NCBI RefSeq assembly: GCF_002967075.1
Contig: NZ_PUGE01000007.1
Coordinates: forward strand, 1-64,000
From: Corynebacterium sp. J010B-136
GTDB taxonomy: Bacteria > Actinomycetota > Actinomycetes > Mycobacteriales > Mycobacteriaceae
Length of the DNA: 64,000 nucleotides
Reading direction: 5' to 3'
Of this stretch, positions 17,352-25,758 are shown piece by piece; position 1 is the first letter of the stretch, and each line of letters begins with the position of its first letter. The notes under the pieces were generated by a model. That model searched no databases, was not told the origin of the DNA, and saw only the letters and a list, made by a program, of their open reading frames with translations. The position numbers and the translations under genes were made by a program.

Positions 17352-18659
17352 ATGAGAAAGGCAGAAATGGCCCTAGACCAACACTTGTCCAGCATTGACG
17401 CTGAACAATGGCCTGGAATAGCTACATATCCAAGTGGAATTTTAACTAAAGTAAGGGCCCGCAAGGCAGAAGCGGAATTCGCAAAAGCCTGCTCACAGGC
17501 AGGCCTTTCCTTGGTCGAAGACCCCGACTTAGTGGTCCACCATGACGCTCTATTTGCGCGCATCGCCCACAGCGGTTGGTTGGGTGTGGCCGAGTCCTAT
17601 ATGGCTGGGGAGTGGTCTACACCGGATTCTGCGACTTTGGTAAAAGTTCTCACACAGCTGCTGAAAGTAGACTACAGCCCCGCTACGAAAGCCGTTGAGA
17701 TCTCAGAATCTTTCGGTGGGGAACTCCCCGGCGACTTGGTCAGCCTGTATTCCGGCGACGGCTTGAGCCATCACGGCGGACTCTTTACTTCCGGTGTGCA
17801 CACCACGGTGCGACAGTCTTGGCCGTCTTATACCCGCGGTCCAGGGGCGAAAAAGCCCCACTTCGTTGATGTCACCACGATGCATGAGCCCGATGACACC
17901 GTAGACCGGGAGGACCTCGGCGATGCACAACGGCGGTGGGCTCAAAAACTCTGCGACCTGACGAAAACAGGCGTGGGTTCCCACATGCTGGTTTATCCTG
18001 CCTCCGGTTCCCAGGTTGGCGTACAGGCCGCCGCACGACGTGCCACGGTTGATATCGCCTCGGCTGACGATGCCCACTTAAAGTACTTGCATGAGCAATT
18101 GGTCTTAGAGGGCGTGGAAGATTCCGTTGCTTGCATAGCGCTTGCCAAGGGCGTTCCTAATCGCACCGAGCTGCGTAGTCGTTATGAGGCGATTGTGAGC
18201 ATCGAAAAACTTGAAGCATTAAGCCCCAAGCAACGGCAAGTCTTTATCGAAGCCCTCGGAAGGTTGTTGGTCGGCACTGGACGTGCGGTCTTGCAATCTC
18301 TGGTTTCCACAGAGCGCATGACCAAAGCTGCGCGTTCTGCGATGCAACCTTTGCGCGCTTATATCTGGCCAGGCATGGAGCTGCCGAGCGTCGACGATGT
18401 CCATAAACTAGTTGAGCGTCATTCCGGGCTGCGAATCGTGGAACAAATCCACCTAGGCGCTCACTACCAGGCATCCTTGCAGCATGAGCGTTCCTTTTTT
18501 GACGGGCGCCTGCGTGAAGCTGCCGCTGCTGGCTTCGATCAAGTCTTTCGCCGCTTATGGACCTATCAATTCGCCCTGCGTGAAGCGCTGCTGGCTTTAG
18601 AGATGGTAGATTCCGTGGCGTTTGCCGCAATGCATCGTCACCGCGGCGGAAAGCGCTAA
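17352..18659 (+). CDS. Cyclopropane-fatty-acid synthase-like protein with degraded SAM motif
   Basis: A 435-residue protein shaped like cyclopropane fatty acyl phospholipid synthase. The N-terminal half has GVAESYMAGEW, the family's usual GESYMDGWW-like stretch, and the end has FRRLWTYQFALREALLALEMVDSVAF, close to the FxRMWxYYLxxCE region. The glycine-rich SAM motif (expected VLDIGCGWG) is replaced by MLVYPASGSQVG near 212-223, and the cysteine-containing active-site region is not seen. It may have lost catalysis. Start is uncertain: ATG at 17352 with AGGGGGA upstream, or ATG at 17370 with GAAAGG. From memory, ufaA follows ndh in C. glutamicum. Confidence 0.7.
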   Translation: MRKAEMALDQHLSSIDAEQWPGIATYPSGILTKVRARKAEAEFAKACSQAGLSLVEDPDLVVHHDALFARIAHSGWLGVAESYMAGEWSTPDSATLVKVLTQLLKVDYSPATKAVEISESFGGELPGDLVSLYSGDGLSHHGGLFTSGVHTTVRQSWPSYTRGPGAKKPHFVDVTTMHEPDDTVDREDLGDAQRRWAQKLCDLTKTGVGSHMLVYPASGSQVGVQAAARRATVDIASADDAHLKYLHEQLVLEGVEDSVACIALAKGVPNRTELRSRYEAIVSIEKLEALSPKQRQVFIEALGRLLVGTGRAVLQSLVSTERMTKAARSAMQPLRAYIWPGMELPSVDDVHKLVERHSGLRIVEQIHLGAHYQASLQHERSFFDGRLREAAAAGFDQVFRRLWTYQFALREALLALEMVDSVAFAAMHRHRGGKR

Positions 18660-18660
18660 C

Positions 18661-18792
18661 TTCTGAGACTATTGTTGCTGGTGAGGGCTACTTTTAGCCC
18701 CCTCCAATTGGGGGTGATGAGCGATTTCGTTACCACCTTTTTTAAAAGGAGGGCTAGTGTTGGGTCTTGCTTAAAAACAAGCATTCTTTTCT
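18661..18792 (+). other. Structured intergenic segment, possible small RNA
   Basis: This stretch has several local hairpins: GGGCTA/TAGCCC (18685-18700), CCCCC/GGGGG (18698-18714, mutually exclusive with the first) and CCTTTT/AAAAGG near 18736-18749. GAGGGCTA occurs twice (18683-18690 and about 18749-18756). No frame encodes a plausible protein. It could be a small RNA or leader; no known family is recognised. Confidence 0.3.
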
Positions 18793-18823
18793 AAAGGGTC
18801 TATTAACTGCTAATGGGCCCTTT
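18793..18823 (+). terminator. Hairpin between CFA-like and SRPBCC genes
   Basis: AAAGGGTCTATTA pairs with TAATGGGCCCTTT around a five-base loop (13 pairs, two G-U). It may end transcription from the CFA-like gene or a small RNA encoded just upstream. The T-tract is only three bases. Confidence 0.5.
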
Positions 18824-18889
18824 CGTGGCCTTGAATGCCTTTCATAATCTATACCTAAAATGCAGTATCTACTTAAGGAGACTGTTTAA

Positions 18890-19474
18890 GTGTCTGTACA
18901 GCGTGCTTCGCAGAGCTTGGGTGGCGCAAACGCCGTAGCCCTCGTGGATGCAAGGGATGCACTCGATGTCGAGAACTTCGAGCCAACCGGTGATATCGAA
19001 GAAACTGACAACGGCCGTCAGATCGTTATTTCGCGTGAGCTGCCGCAAGCTCCGAAGGTCGTGTGGGGCTACTTGGCTGATGCTGCACGCATCTCCCGGT
19101 GGTTTGGGCATTGCCACACCATGGACAACCCTTCACACATGACCATGGTCTCTGAAGAAATCCAGTCCACCTATGACGTCAACATCGCAGAATCCATGCC
19201 TCCGCATTTTCTGCACTTGGAAGTCAACGACCACCAGGGGCACGATCTCAACCTGCGTTTCTACCTAGCGGAAGAAAATGGTCAGACCTACCTGGAGTTC
19301 CATCACAGTGTGGAGGGCGTCGAGGACCAGGTTGGCCTGATCGCTCCGAAGTGGGAATTGATTCTGGACCGCCTTGAAATCGCTCTTGATGGCGGCGATA
19401 TCAACGATGTGTGCCTGGCTAATTACTCCTGCCAAATCGCTCACTACAGCGACGCTGGAGCGGCCCACCACTAA
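18890..19474 (+). CDS. SRPBCC (START/AHSA1-like) domain protein
   Basis: A 194-residue protein. From about residue 45 it follows the AHSA1/SRPBCC pattern: ISRELPQAPKVVWGYLADAARISRWFG, then FYLAEENGQTYLEFHH and a final helix with WELILDRLEIAL. Such proteins bind small hydrophobic ligands in a deep cavity. The N-terminal 40 residues are not part of the fold. GTG start with AAGGAG 9 bases upstream. Function and ligand unknown. Convergent to the MFS gene, with two hairpins between. Confidence 0.75.
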   Translation: MSVQRASQSLGGANAVALVDARDALDVENFEPTGDIEETDNGRQIVISRELPQAPKVVWGYLADAARISRWFGHCHTMDNPSHMTMVSEEIQSTYDVNIAESMPPHFLHLEVNDHQGHDLNLRFYLAEENGQTYLEFHHSVEGVEDQVGLIAPKWELILDRLEIALDGGDINDVCLANYSCQIAHYSDAGAAHH

Positions 19475-19506
19475 TCGAGGGTATAAGTACATAAATACAT
19501 AAGTGT

Positions 19507-19585
19507 ATCGGCACCGACCCTGGTGCCGATAGAAAAATTCCCACCCAGACTTTAGAAACATGGTCTGGGTGGGAATTTCTATTTT
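19507..19585. terminator. Two terminator hairpins between SRPBCC and MFS genes
   Basis: ATCGGCACC/GGTGCCGAT (19507-19530) is followed by AAATTCCCACCCAGAC (19535-19550) pairing with GTCTGGGTGGGAATTT (19563-19578) and then CTATTTTTT. A strong double terminator for convergent genes. Confidence 0.8.
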
Positions 19586-19621
19586 TTACAAGGGGAGTAG
19601 CCCTTGGAGAAAGGCTATAGC

Positions 19622-21001
19622 TTAAACCTCGTTGAGATCTTGCTTCGACAATTCCTTCATACACAGCACTGCAACCAAGGAGATTGCGGAGATGATCGCC
19701 AAGTAGATACCGACTGCGTGAACGCCAACTTCAGCGACCAGCCAGGTGGCAATAAACGGTGCAATCGCAGCGCCCAAGATGGAAGAGACGTTGTAGGAAA
19801 TACCAGAGCCTGTGTAGCGCACGTTAGTGGGGAAGAGCTCAGGCAAGACAGCGGACATAGGGCCAAAGATAAGACCCATCAAGAACATGCCGATGGTCAA
19901 GAAGGCCAGTACTGATGCTTCTGTCGCCGCATCAATGGCCAAGAACTGGGTAAAGGTAAAGCCAAAGACAATAATCAAAGCTGAGACAATTGCCAAAATC
20001 GGCTTGCGGCCGTACTTGTCTGCCAGGATGGAAGAAACTGGAATACCTGCGATAAACGCAAAGATGGAGATCAGCTGCAGCTGCAGGAAGTCGGTGTACG
20101 GGATACCCAGGCCAAGACCCTTGGAAGGATCGCCAATACCGAAGGAAAGAATCCACGTGGTGACCAAGTAGAACAGGGTGTAGCAGCCCACCATGACAAA
20201 GGTGCCGATAACCATTGGCTTGCCAGCAACCTTGAATACCTCGGTGATAGGTGCCTTAACCTTCTTGCCCTGGTCGACGGCATTTTGGAAGACCGGGGTT
20301 TCCTCCAGCTTCAAACGCACGTACAAACCGATAAGCACCATGACTGCGGAAGCCAAGAATGGAATGCGCCAGCCCCACTCCATGAATGGGCCTGAGGTGT
20401 CACCGCGGGTGTATCCGAGCACCGATACCAGAATCAAGAACAGGCCATTGGCAAGGAAGAAGCCGAATGGCGCACCGAACTGTGGCCACATGGCTGCCGA
20501 AGCACGCTTGCCATCCTCAGCGGTTTCAGACGCCAGCAGGGCAGCACCTGACCATTCGCCGCCTAGGCCGAGGCCTTGGCAGAAACGCATTAGTGCCAGA
20601 AGACCTGGTGCGATAATTCCCGCAGTGGCATAAGTTGGCAGCAGGCCAATGATGAAGGTCGCGATACCCATGGTCAACAATGCGCCCACCAGGGTTGCCT
20701 TGCGGCCGATGCGGTCGCCGAAGTGGCCAAAGATGATTGAGCCCAGCGGACGTGCAACGAAGGCCAAGCCAAAGGTGGCAAAAGACTGCAGCAGCGCTAC
20801 AGTTGGATCCTCAGTAGCAGGGAAGAAGAGCAAAGGGAAGACTGCTACAGCCGCCGTGGCGTAGATGTAGAAGTCATAAAACTCGATCGTCGTGCCAATG
20901 GTCGAGGCAAAAGCCACGCGACGACGGTCCTTGCTGGTCAGCTTCGGTGCGGTTGCGCCATCCGGTGGCGTATTGCCGTCTTGGAAAACAGAAGTAGTCA
21001 T
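19622..21001 (-). CDS. MFS transporter, metabolite:H+ symporter (MHS) type
   Basis: A 459-residue transporter with twelve predicted membrane spans. The start has the family pattern FASTIGTTIEFYDFYIYATA, followed by the loop motif GHFGDRIGRK (about 98-107), and a conserved GEWSGAALLASE region. This places it with ProP/ShiA/KgtP-like symporters of carboxylates, betaines or shikimate; substrate cannot be chosen from sequence. Upstream at 21087-21123 lies an 8-base inverted repeat (TCTCACTA/TAGTGAGA) that may be an operator. Confidence 0.88.
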   Translation of the reverse strand: MTTSVFQDGNTPPDGATAPKLTSKDRRRVAFASTIGTTIEFYDFYIYATAAVAVFPLLFFPATEDPTVALLQSFATFGLAFVARPLGSIIFGHFGDRIGRKATLVGALLTMGIATFIIGLLPTYATAGIIAPGLLALMRFCQGLGLGGEWSGAALLASETAEDGKRASAAMWPQFGAPFGFFLANGLFLILVSVLGYTRGDTSGPFMEWGWRIPFLASAVMVLIGLYVRLKLEETPVFQNAVDQGKKVKAPITEVFKVAGKPMVIGTFVMVGCYTLFYLVTTWILSFGIGDPSKGLGLGIPYTDFLQLQLISIFAFIAGIPVSSILADKYGRKPILAIVSALIIVFGFTFTQFLAIDAATEASVLAFLTIGMFLMGLIFGPMSAVLPELFPTNVRYTGSGISYNVSSILGAAIAPFIATWLVAEVGVHAVGIYLAIISAISLVAVLCMKELSKQDLNEV

Positions 21002-21086
21002 TTACGGCGCTTTCTAATTAAAAGGTTCATAGGGTGAGATAGAGATATAGGCAGTGTTCATCTATCACCCGGCGTTTTAGATAATG

Positions 21087-21123
21087 TCTCACTATGTGGC
21101 CAACTATGTTTCAGCTAGTGAGA
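21087..21123. repeat. Inverted repeat upstream of the MFS gene
   Basis: TCTCACTA (21087-21094) and TAGTGAGA (21116-21123) are perfect complements with a 21-base gap, about 90 bases before the MFS start. A second imperfect repeat (GGGTGAGATAGA with TCTATCACCC) covers about 21034-21070. Candidate regulator sites; no regulator assigned. Confidence 0.35.
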
Positions 21124-21740
21124 ATTTTAGATTAGTCCTTTTGCGTGAATAAATCAAAGATTGACATACTTTAAAGGAATTTCAAGAGCGCCGACCGCCT
21201 GTAGTGCAGTTCGAAATAGCTACGGGTGCGCCCAGGCGACGGCTTTCAGTAATGAATCTAGAAGTGATTCCATACTGTGGAACGAATCTATAGCCAGTCT
21301 GCGCCCATACATATTGTCAGAGCTTGTCGATGTGTGGCCGAGGCCAGCAAAAGGGCGTGCCGATGTGCACCAAACAGGCATGGGGAGCGGGATACGGATC
21401 TAAAATGACATAATGTGCATTATCGGACAAAAGTGGAAGTTATTATTATCTTGCCTGGATGTCCATATAGCGTGCGCTTGTCCTTGCCCGCAGTCTGCGC
21501 CGTCTTGTGGGTGCCTACCGGTTACTGGTGTCGCTTACTGCTTGCTACTTGCAGTTGCCGCACGGTTCGGTTCTGCAAAGCCTCCGTGCGAAGCTTGCTG
21601 CAGTTCTTGCGGAGGTTTATGACCGCTTATATGTAGACGCACGCTCTGTGGCTTGCTTGCCTCAATGTTTACCTGAAGAGCCTTATAGGCTCCGCCATGT
21701 CACGATCGGTGTTTGGGCCACCCTTTTGTCCCATATACGT
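21124..21740. other. Long intergenic region without a convincing gene
   Basis: About 620 bases between the MFS and YceI-like genes hold no frame with recognisable protein features. The plus-strand frames near 21161-21403, 21415-21636 and 21507-21752 overlap one another, lack ribosome binding sites and have odd composition rich in cysteine or arginine. No frame of 60 codons exists on the minus strand. ATAATG-TG-CATTAT at 21410-21423 is a short palindrome. The segment may be decayed mobile DNA or a non-coding RNA locus; neither is shown. Confidence 0.4.
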
Positions 21741-21783
21741 AAATGCCCCTAATAACGTCACTGTGACGTTATTAGGGGCATTT
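21741..21783. terminator. Terminator of the YceI-like gene
   Basis: A 21-base perfect inverted repeat with a single central base (arms starting AAATGCCCCTAATAACGTCA) lies 26 bases past the YceI-like stop. It is the strongest hairpin in the window and could act on both strands. Confidence 0.75.
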
Positions 21784-21808
21784 AGAGAGGTTTAGCTGAT
21801 AGCTAAAG

Positions 21809-22519
21809 TTAGTTATCGATCTTCTTCATAGTCAGGCGAATATCTACGGTGCCTTCCTCATCGATCTTCGCTGCAATCATGTCAGGTGTGATCACGTTGA
21901 AGTCCAGGCGGTTAATTGGAATATTGCCGCCGAGCAAGATGGTCTCGCCGTCGCGTGCGACCTGGAAGGTTTCCGTCACGGACTTGGTTTCACCCTTGAT
22001 GGTGAGATCTCCGGTGAGTTCAACATCGGCGAGGCTGCCGTCTTCAGGTACTGCGCTGATGTCGACGGGCTCGGTGAGCTCAAAGGTGGATTCTGGGAAC
22101 TCGGAAGTCTCAAACAGCTTAGTCTTCATGTTCTCATCTCGAACTTTCTTGTCCGTGGTGAGACCATCCATGGTGACGGTAATCAGCGCTGACTCAATGG
22201 TCTGGTCAGAAATTTCTGCCTGACCGGTAACATCAGTGGTTGAGCCGGAAGTAACGGTTTGTTCGGCTGGCAAAATCTCCGCGAAGGTAAAGCCGACTGA
22301 GGTGGAATTATTAGCATTACCTGCAACAACTTCCCAATTGCCGTCGACTTCAGTGGACGCGGGCTTGGTTTTCTCCGCGTTGATCGGCTCGGTGGTTACT
22401 CCGGGGCCGGTAAAGATTGAGTAGAACATCGGGACCAGGGCTACAAGCGTGAGACCAACGATGATCACAATAAAAATTGGAACCATGATCTTGCGGGTGT
22501 AGAAAATTTTTTTCAACAT
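21809..22519 (-). CDS. Membrane-anchored YceI-family protein
   Basis: A 236-residue protein with an N-terminal membrane span (about 11-35, IMVPIFIVIIVGLTLVALVPM) and a C-terminal YceI lipocalin-like domain (about 58-235). The domain shows GNWEVVAGNANNSTSVGFTF and the late motifs GDLTIKGETKSV and RLDFNV. YceI proteins bind isoprenoids or similar lipids; here the domain is tethered outside the cell instead of being freely secreted. Lies 7 bases after the zinc-ribbon gene, so likely one operon. Confidence 0.83.
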   Translation of the reverse strand: MLKKIFYTRKIMVPIFIVIIVGLTLVALVPMFYSIFTGPGVTTEPINAEKTKPASTEVDGNWEVVAGNANNSTSVGFTFAEILPAEQTVTSGSTTDVTGQAEISDQTIESALITVTMDGLTTDKKVRDENMKTKLFETSEFPESTFELTEPVDISAVPEDGSLADVELTGDLTIKGETKSVTETFQVARDGETILLGGNIPINRLDFNVITPDMIAAKIDEEGTVDIRLTMKKIDN

Positions 22520-22526
22520 TAGGTTT

Positions 22527-22868
22527 CTATCTCAACTCTTCCACTCGGCGGGCAATGCCTACCAATTCTTCAACCAATTGCCGTATCTCAGATGCCGGCG
22601 CTTTATCTTCCACGGCGGTGGCTATATCTTCGGCAGAACAACGAAGCTCAAACAGCCCATCATGCAACTTCACCGCGCGCTCAGGCGATAGTATCAAGGC
22701 TTTGTCGTTATCTGAAAAATTCCGAAGGGCCACGCGCTTTTCATAAGCTCGTTGCTTACATGCAGAACTGCAATACTTCTTTGGCCTGCCTCTACCCTGG
22801 TTTATGATGGTTTTCCCACACCTCAGGCATGCAGCTTGCTCGCTTTTGTCGCCGGAAGTATGTATCAC
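22527..22868 (-). CDS. Small zinc-ribbon-like protein
   Basis: A 113-residue hypothetical protein. Its N-terminal half has CLRCGKTI, then GRGRPKKYCSSACKQRAYEKR, four cysteines spaced as C-x2-C and C-x3-C that can hold one zinc ion, next to a basic helix. This pattern occurs in many small actinobacterial proteins presumed to bind nucleic acid. The C-terminal half is an acidic helix. GTG start, with AAGG about 10 bases upstream. Function unknown. Confidence 0.6.
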   Translation of the reverse strand: MIHTSGDKSEQAACLRCGKTIINQGRGRPKKYCSSACKQRAYEKRVALRNFSDNDKALILSPERAVKLHDGLFELRCSAEDIATAVEDKAPASEIRQLVEELVGIARRVEELR

Positions 22869-23013
22869 TGTCTCTACCTTAGTACATGATTGCGAAAACT
22901 CGTAGGTCGCTGATTGTTATTTTGCAAGGAATATATTCGCGCCCGTAGGCGTAATTATGCACCTAGATCTTAAGTCTTAAGGGGCCCGGGAACAATTCGT
23001 GGCCTTAGTTCGT

Positions 23014-23019
23014 TATACT
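23014..23019 (+). promoter_or_regulatory. -10 hexamer of rbpA
   Basis: TATACT stands about 80 bases before the rbpA ATG, with AACAAT at -35 distance (22991-22996). It predicts a leader of about 75 bases for rbpA. Confidence 0.45.
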
Positions 23020-23099
23020 TATAGTTCTGTTTAATGAGAAGGTCGTGTGGGTATGTTGCCCGCACTCTCCTATCCCTAGATGTAAAGGATGATGTCGCA

Positions 23100-23483
23100 A
23101 TGGCAGATCGCGTACTCCGTGGCAGCCGAATGGGCGCAGTTAGCTACGAAACCGACCGCGACCACGATCTCGCACCCCGCCAGATGGTCAAGTACCGCAC
23201 GGCAGCGGGCGAGATCTATGAGGTTCCTTTCGCACACGACGCAGAAGTACCCGAAGAGTGGCTGTGCAAGAACGGCTCATGGGGAACCTTGGTAGAAGGC
23301 GAAGGCGTGGAATCCAAGCCCGTCAAGCCTCCACGTACTCACTGGGACATGCTGCGTGAACGTCGCTCTATCGAGGAGCTTGATGAGTTGCTGGAGCAGC
23401 GCATCGACGCTTTGCGCAAGCGTCGCCGTTCGGCTGCTCGCATGCTGAAGGAACAGCAGGAAGAACAAGCTAAGAACGCTTAA
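23100..23483 (+). CDS. rbpA: RNA polymerase-binding protein RbpA
   Basis: A 127-residue general transcription factor specific to actinobacteria; binds the principal sigma factor and stabilises the open complex. It starts MADRVLRGSRMGAVSYETD, the usual beginning, continues with the beta-barrel core (VKYRTAAGEIYEVPFAHDAEVP), a basic linker, and ends in the sigma-interacting helices (THWDMLRERRSIEELDELLE and a basic tail). The ATG at 23100 is used since the longer frame lacks family similarity; AAAGGA is about 11 bases upstream. Followed by a shared terminator. Confidence 0.95.
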   Translation: MADRVLRGSRMGAVSYETDRDHDLAPRQMVKYRTAAGEIYEVPFAHDAEVPEEWLCKNGSWGTLVEGEGVESKPVKPPRTHWDMLRERRSIEELDELLEQRIDALRKRRRSAARMLKEQQEEQAKNA

Positions 23484-23523
23484 TTTTGGTTTTTATGCGC
23501 TAGTAATCTGGCAAGAAAAACGA

Positions 23524-23570
23524 TTGGTGGCACCTTCCTGACAAGGAAAGGTGCCACCAATTTTTATGCC
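23524..23570. terminator. Terminator between rbpA and the ABC ATPase gene
   Basis: TTGGTGGCACCTTCC pairs with GGAAAGGTGCCACCAA (one bulge) and is followed by TTTTTAT, which fits rho-independent termination of rbpA. It also faces the convergent ATPase gene. Confidence 0.8.
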
Positions 23571-23574
23571 TTTG

Positions 23575-24744
23575 CTAGTTCAGCCGCTCGCCATCACCAG
23601 AAGAGAAGACGTGAAGTCCACCCGCAGCGATAGCCGCATGGACCGTCTCACCGGTTTGGATATGAGTATTGGCATTGACCCGCATGACAATCTCTGCGGC
23701 ATTTTGTGCCGCCACGGGTGCCGCGGCGGTTGGTGCAACACCAGCCGCCGAATTGCCATCGCTGCCGGAAAGATGGCCGTAAAGATAGGTGTCGCTGCCG
23801 AGTTCTTCCGTAAAGTCCACGGTAAAGGCAACTACTCCATGGCTATCAGTAGGTAGCTGCCGAGCGTCGGAAACCAGCTCTAGGCCTTCGGGGCGAAAGC
23901 CCACCACTACCGTGGACTCGCCAGATTCTGCTAGTACCGCGCGGGCATTATCCGGCAGCTTGACGTACGCAGCGCCATTGCTAGCCATGCCTTGGGCATC
24001 GACGTTGAATGTCGACAGGTTCATCGCGGGTGAGCCGATGAAAGAGGCCACGAAGGTGTTACGTGGGGCATCGTAAAGCTCGCGCGGCGTACCCACCTGC
24101 TGCAACTTACCCTCTTGCAAGACCGCGATGCGATCGCCCATAGTCAAGGCTTCAGTCTGGTCGTGCGTGACATATACCGTGGTCACGCCGAGCTTGCGCT
24201 GCAGCGCAGCAATCTGCGTACGGGTTTGCACACGCAGCTTGGCGTCCAAGTTAGACAAAGGCTCATCCATCAAGAACACCTGCGGGTTACGCACAATCGC
24301 ACGGCCCATGGCCACGCGCTGGCGCTGACCACCCGATAGTGCCTTTGGCTTGCGGTCTAAAAACTCCGTCAAACCGAGAGTTTCAGCAGCCTCGCTGACA
24401 CGCTTTTTGATCTCGTCCTTGGACTTGCCCGCCATCTTGAGCGCAAAGCCCATGTTGTCACGCACGGACATGTGCGGGTACAGCGCGTAGTTTTGAAACA
24501 CCATGGCGATGTCCCGCTCACGTGGCTCCTGATTGGTGACATCCTTGCCCCCAATAGAAATGGAGCCACCAGTAACCTGCTCTAAACCAGCGAGCATGCG
24601 CAAGGTAGTGGACTTACCGCAGCCAGAGGGCCCGACTAGAACTAAGAACTCGCCATCAGCGATTTCCAAGTTGAATTTGTCGACAGAAGGCTTCTCCGCA
24701 CCTGGGTAGGTGCAGGTGGCGTTTTCAAAAACTACGTGAGCCAT
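23575..24744 (-). CDS. ABC transporter ATP-binding protein, UgpC/MsmK/MalK type
   Basis: A 389-residue ATPase of the sugar importer (CUT1) class. Walker [10 protein letters not shown] (38-46), signature [17 protein letters not shown], Walker [13 protein letters not shown] and switch histidine VTHDQTEA are present. The C-terminal TOBE domain (about 240-385) is interrupted by an alanine-rich insert ([17 protein letters not shown]). No permease or binding protein is nearby, so it probably serves several sugar importers encoded elsewhere, like MsiK. AAAAAGG before the ATG. It follows ppm1 after 38 bases. Confidence 0.9.
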   Translation of the reverse strand: MAHVVFENATCTYPGAEKPSVDKFNLEIADGEFLVLVGPSGCGKSTTLRMLAGLEQVTGGSISIGGKDVTNQEPRERDIAMVFQNYALYPHMSVRDNMGFALKMAGKSKDEIKKRVSEAAETLGLTEFLDRKPKALSGGQRQRVAMGRAIVRNPQVFLMDEPLSNLDAKLRVQTRTQIAALQRKLGVTTVYVTHDQTEALTMGDRIAVLQEGKLQQVGTPRELYDAPRNTFVASFIGSPAMNLSTFNVDAQGMASNGAAYVKLPDNARAVLAESGESTVVVGFRPEGLELVSDARQLPTDSHGVVAFTVDFTEELGSDTYLYGHLSGSDGNSAAGVAPTAAAPVAAQNAAEIVMRVNANTHIQTGETVHAAIAAGGLHVFSSGDGERLN

Positions 24745-24782
24745 GACATTCCTTTTTAGGGTTAATTAAGGTTGCTAAAAGC

Positions 24783-25700
24783 CTAGCGCTTAATGTTGGA
24801 GCGCACGTCGTTGACCGTAAATTTAGCGATCTTCCACATCTCCCCTGCCATGTCACCGACAAAGGACGCTGCTTCACCGAGCTTGGATGGAATGGAGGTC
24901 ACGCCGCTATCATCGACTAGGCGCTTGACCACAGGAGTGATATCTTCAACGGCATCTTTGGCCTGCTCGCTGCGGTGCTCAAGACCCCACTTGGTTACTT
25001 CAACCAGAGAGTCTTTAACAAAGGAGCCATCCAGCTTGGATTCGCCGTATTCGCGCTCAGTGAAGGTAATGGGTACTTCGCGGACATCGAAGCCCTCCTT
25101 GACCGCGCGGAAAGCCAAGTCCACCTGGAAGATATAGCCAGCATCAGAAAGCTCATCGAAGTCAATGGATTTCAGCAGTTCGCGGCGGAATGCACGGTAG
25201 CCCGCGGTCATATCGGAAAGACCTGCGCCCAGCGCGACGGAAATATAGATATTGCCCAAGCGTGAGAGGTACTCACGCGATGCTGGCCAGTTAACGGTTT
25301 CACCGCCGGGTACGTAGCGGGAGCCAATGACCAAGTCAGCGCCATCGGCGATCTGCTCCAGCAGCAAGTGCAGCTGCTCCGGTGCATGGGAGCCGTCGGC
25401 ATCCATTTCGCACAGAACCTGGTAGTCGCGCTCTAAGCCCCACTTAAAGCCCGCGATATATGCGCCCAGGAGGCCATCTTTGCTCTCGCGGTGAATGACG
25501 TGCACGTGGTCATCTTTGCCAGCGTATTCATCAGCTAATTCACCGGTGCCATCAGGTGAAGAATCATCCACGATCAAGATGTGTACCTCTGGCGTTGCTT
25601 CACGCACGCGCTTGGTAATGAGCGGGAGGTTCTCAATTTCATTGAACGTGGGAATGATCACCAAGGTGGTGTCAGACTTTACGGTCTGGGGAGAAGTCAC
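24783..25700 (-). CDS. ppm1: Polyprenol monophosphomannose synthase (GT2)
   Basis: A 305-residue family 2 glycosyltransferase which moves mannose from GDP-mannose to polyprenyl phosphate, the donor for lipomannan, lipoarabinomannan and protein mannosylation. It has VIIPTFNEIENL at the start, DDSSPDGT, and the acidic motif EMDADGSH (metal and nucleotide binding), then the acceptor loop with FTEREYGESKL. A further 60 residues at the end are not part of the catalytic fold. GTG start with AAGGAG 10 bases upstream. Directly downstream of lnt; in Mycobacterium tuberculosis the two are one protein. Confidence 0.9.
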   Translation of the reverse strand: MTSPQTVKSDTTLVIIPTFNEIENLPLITKRVREATPEVHILIVDDSSPDGTGELADEYAGKDDHVHVIHRESKDGLLGAYIAGFKWGLERDYQVLCEMDADGSHAPEQLHLLLEQIADGADLVIGSRYVPGGETVNWPASREYLSRLGNIYISVALGAGLSDMTAGYRAFRRELLKSIDFDELSDAGYIFQVDLAFRAVKEGFDVREVPITFTEREYGESKLDGSFVKDSLVEVTKWGLEHRSEQAKDAVEDITPVVKRLVDDSGVTSIPSKLGEAASFVGDMAGEMWKIAKFTVNDVRSNIKR

Positions 25701-25758
25701 GGGCGTTGGTACTCCTTAATCAGCAATAAAATGGGTGCGGCCAAACAAACCTTAACCA

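Noticed and set aside
18685..18714. Candidate 6C RNA
   Set aside because: The loops lack the required runs of six or more cytosines; at most five occur.
21410..21423. Candidate chromosomal dif site
   Set aside because: The arms lack the XerC/XerD consensus beyond ATAATG/CATTAT and no ftsK or skew evidence is available in the window.
21161..21752. Several overlapping short frames in the intergenic region
   Set aside because: They overlap in different frames, show cysteine- or arginine-rich products and have no ribosome binding site or recognisable domain.
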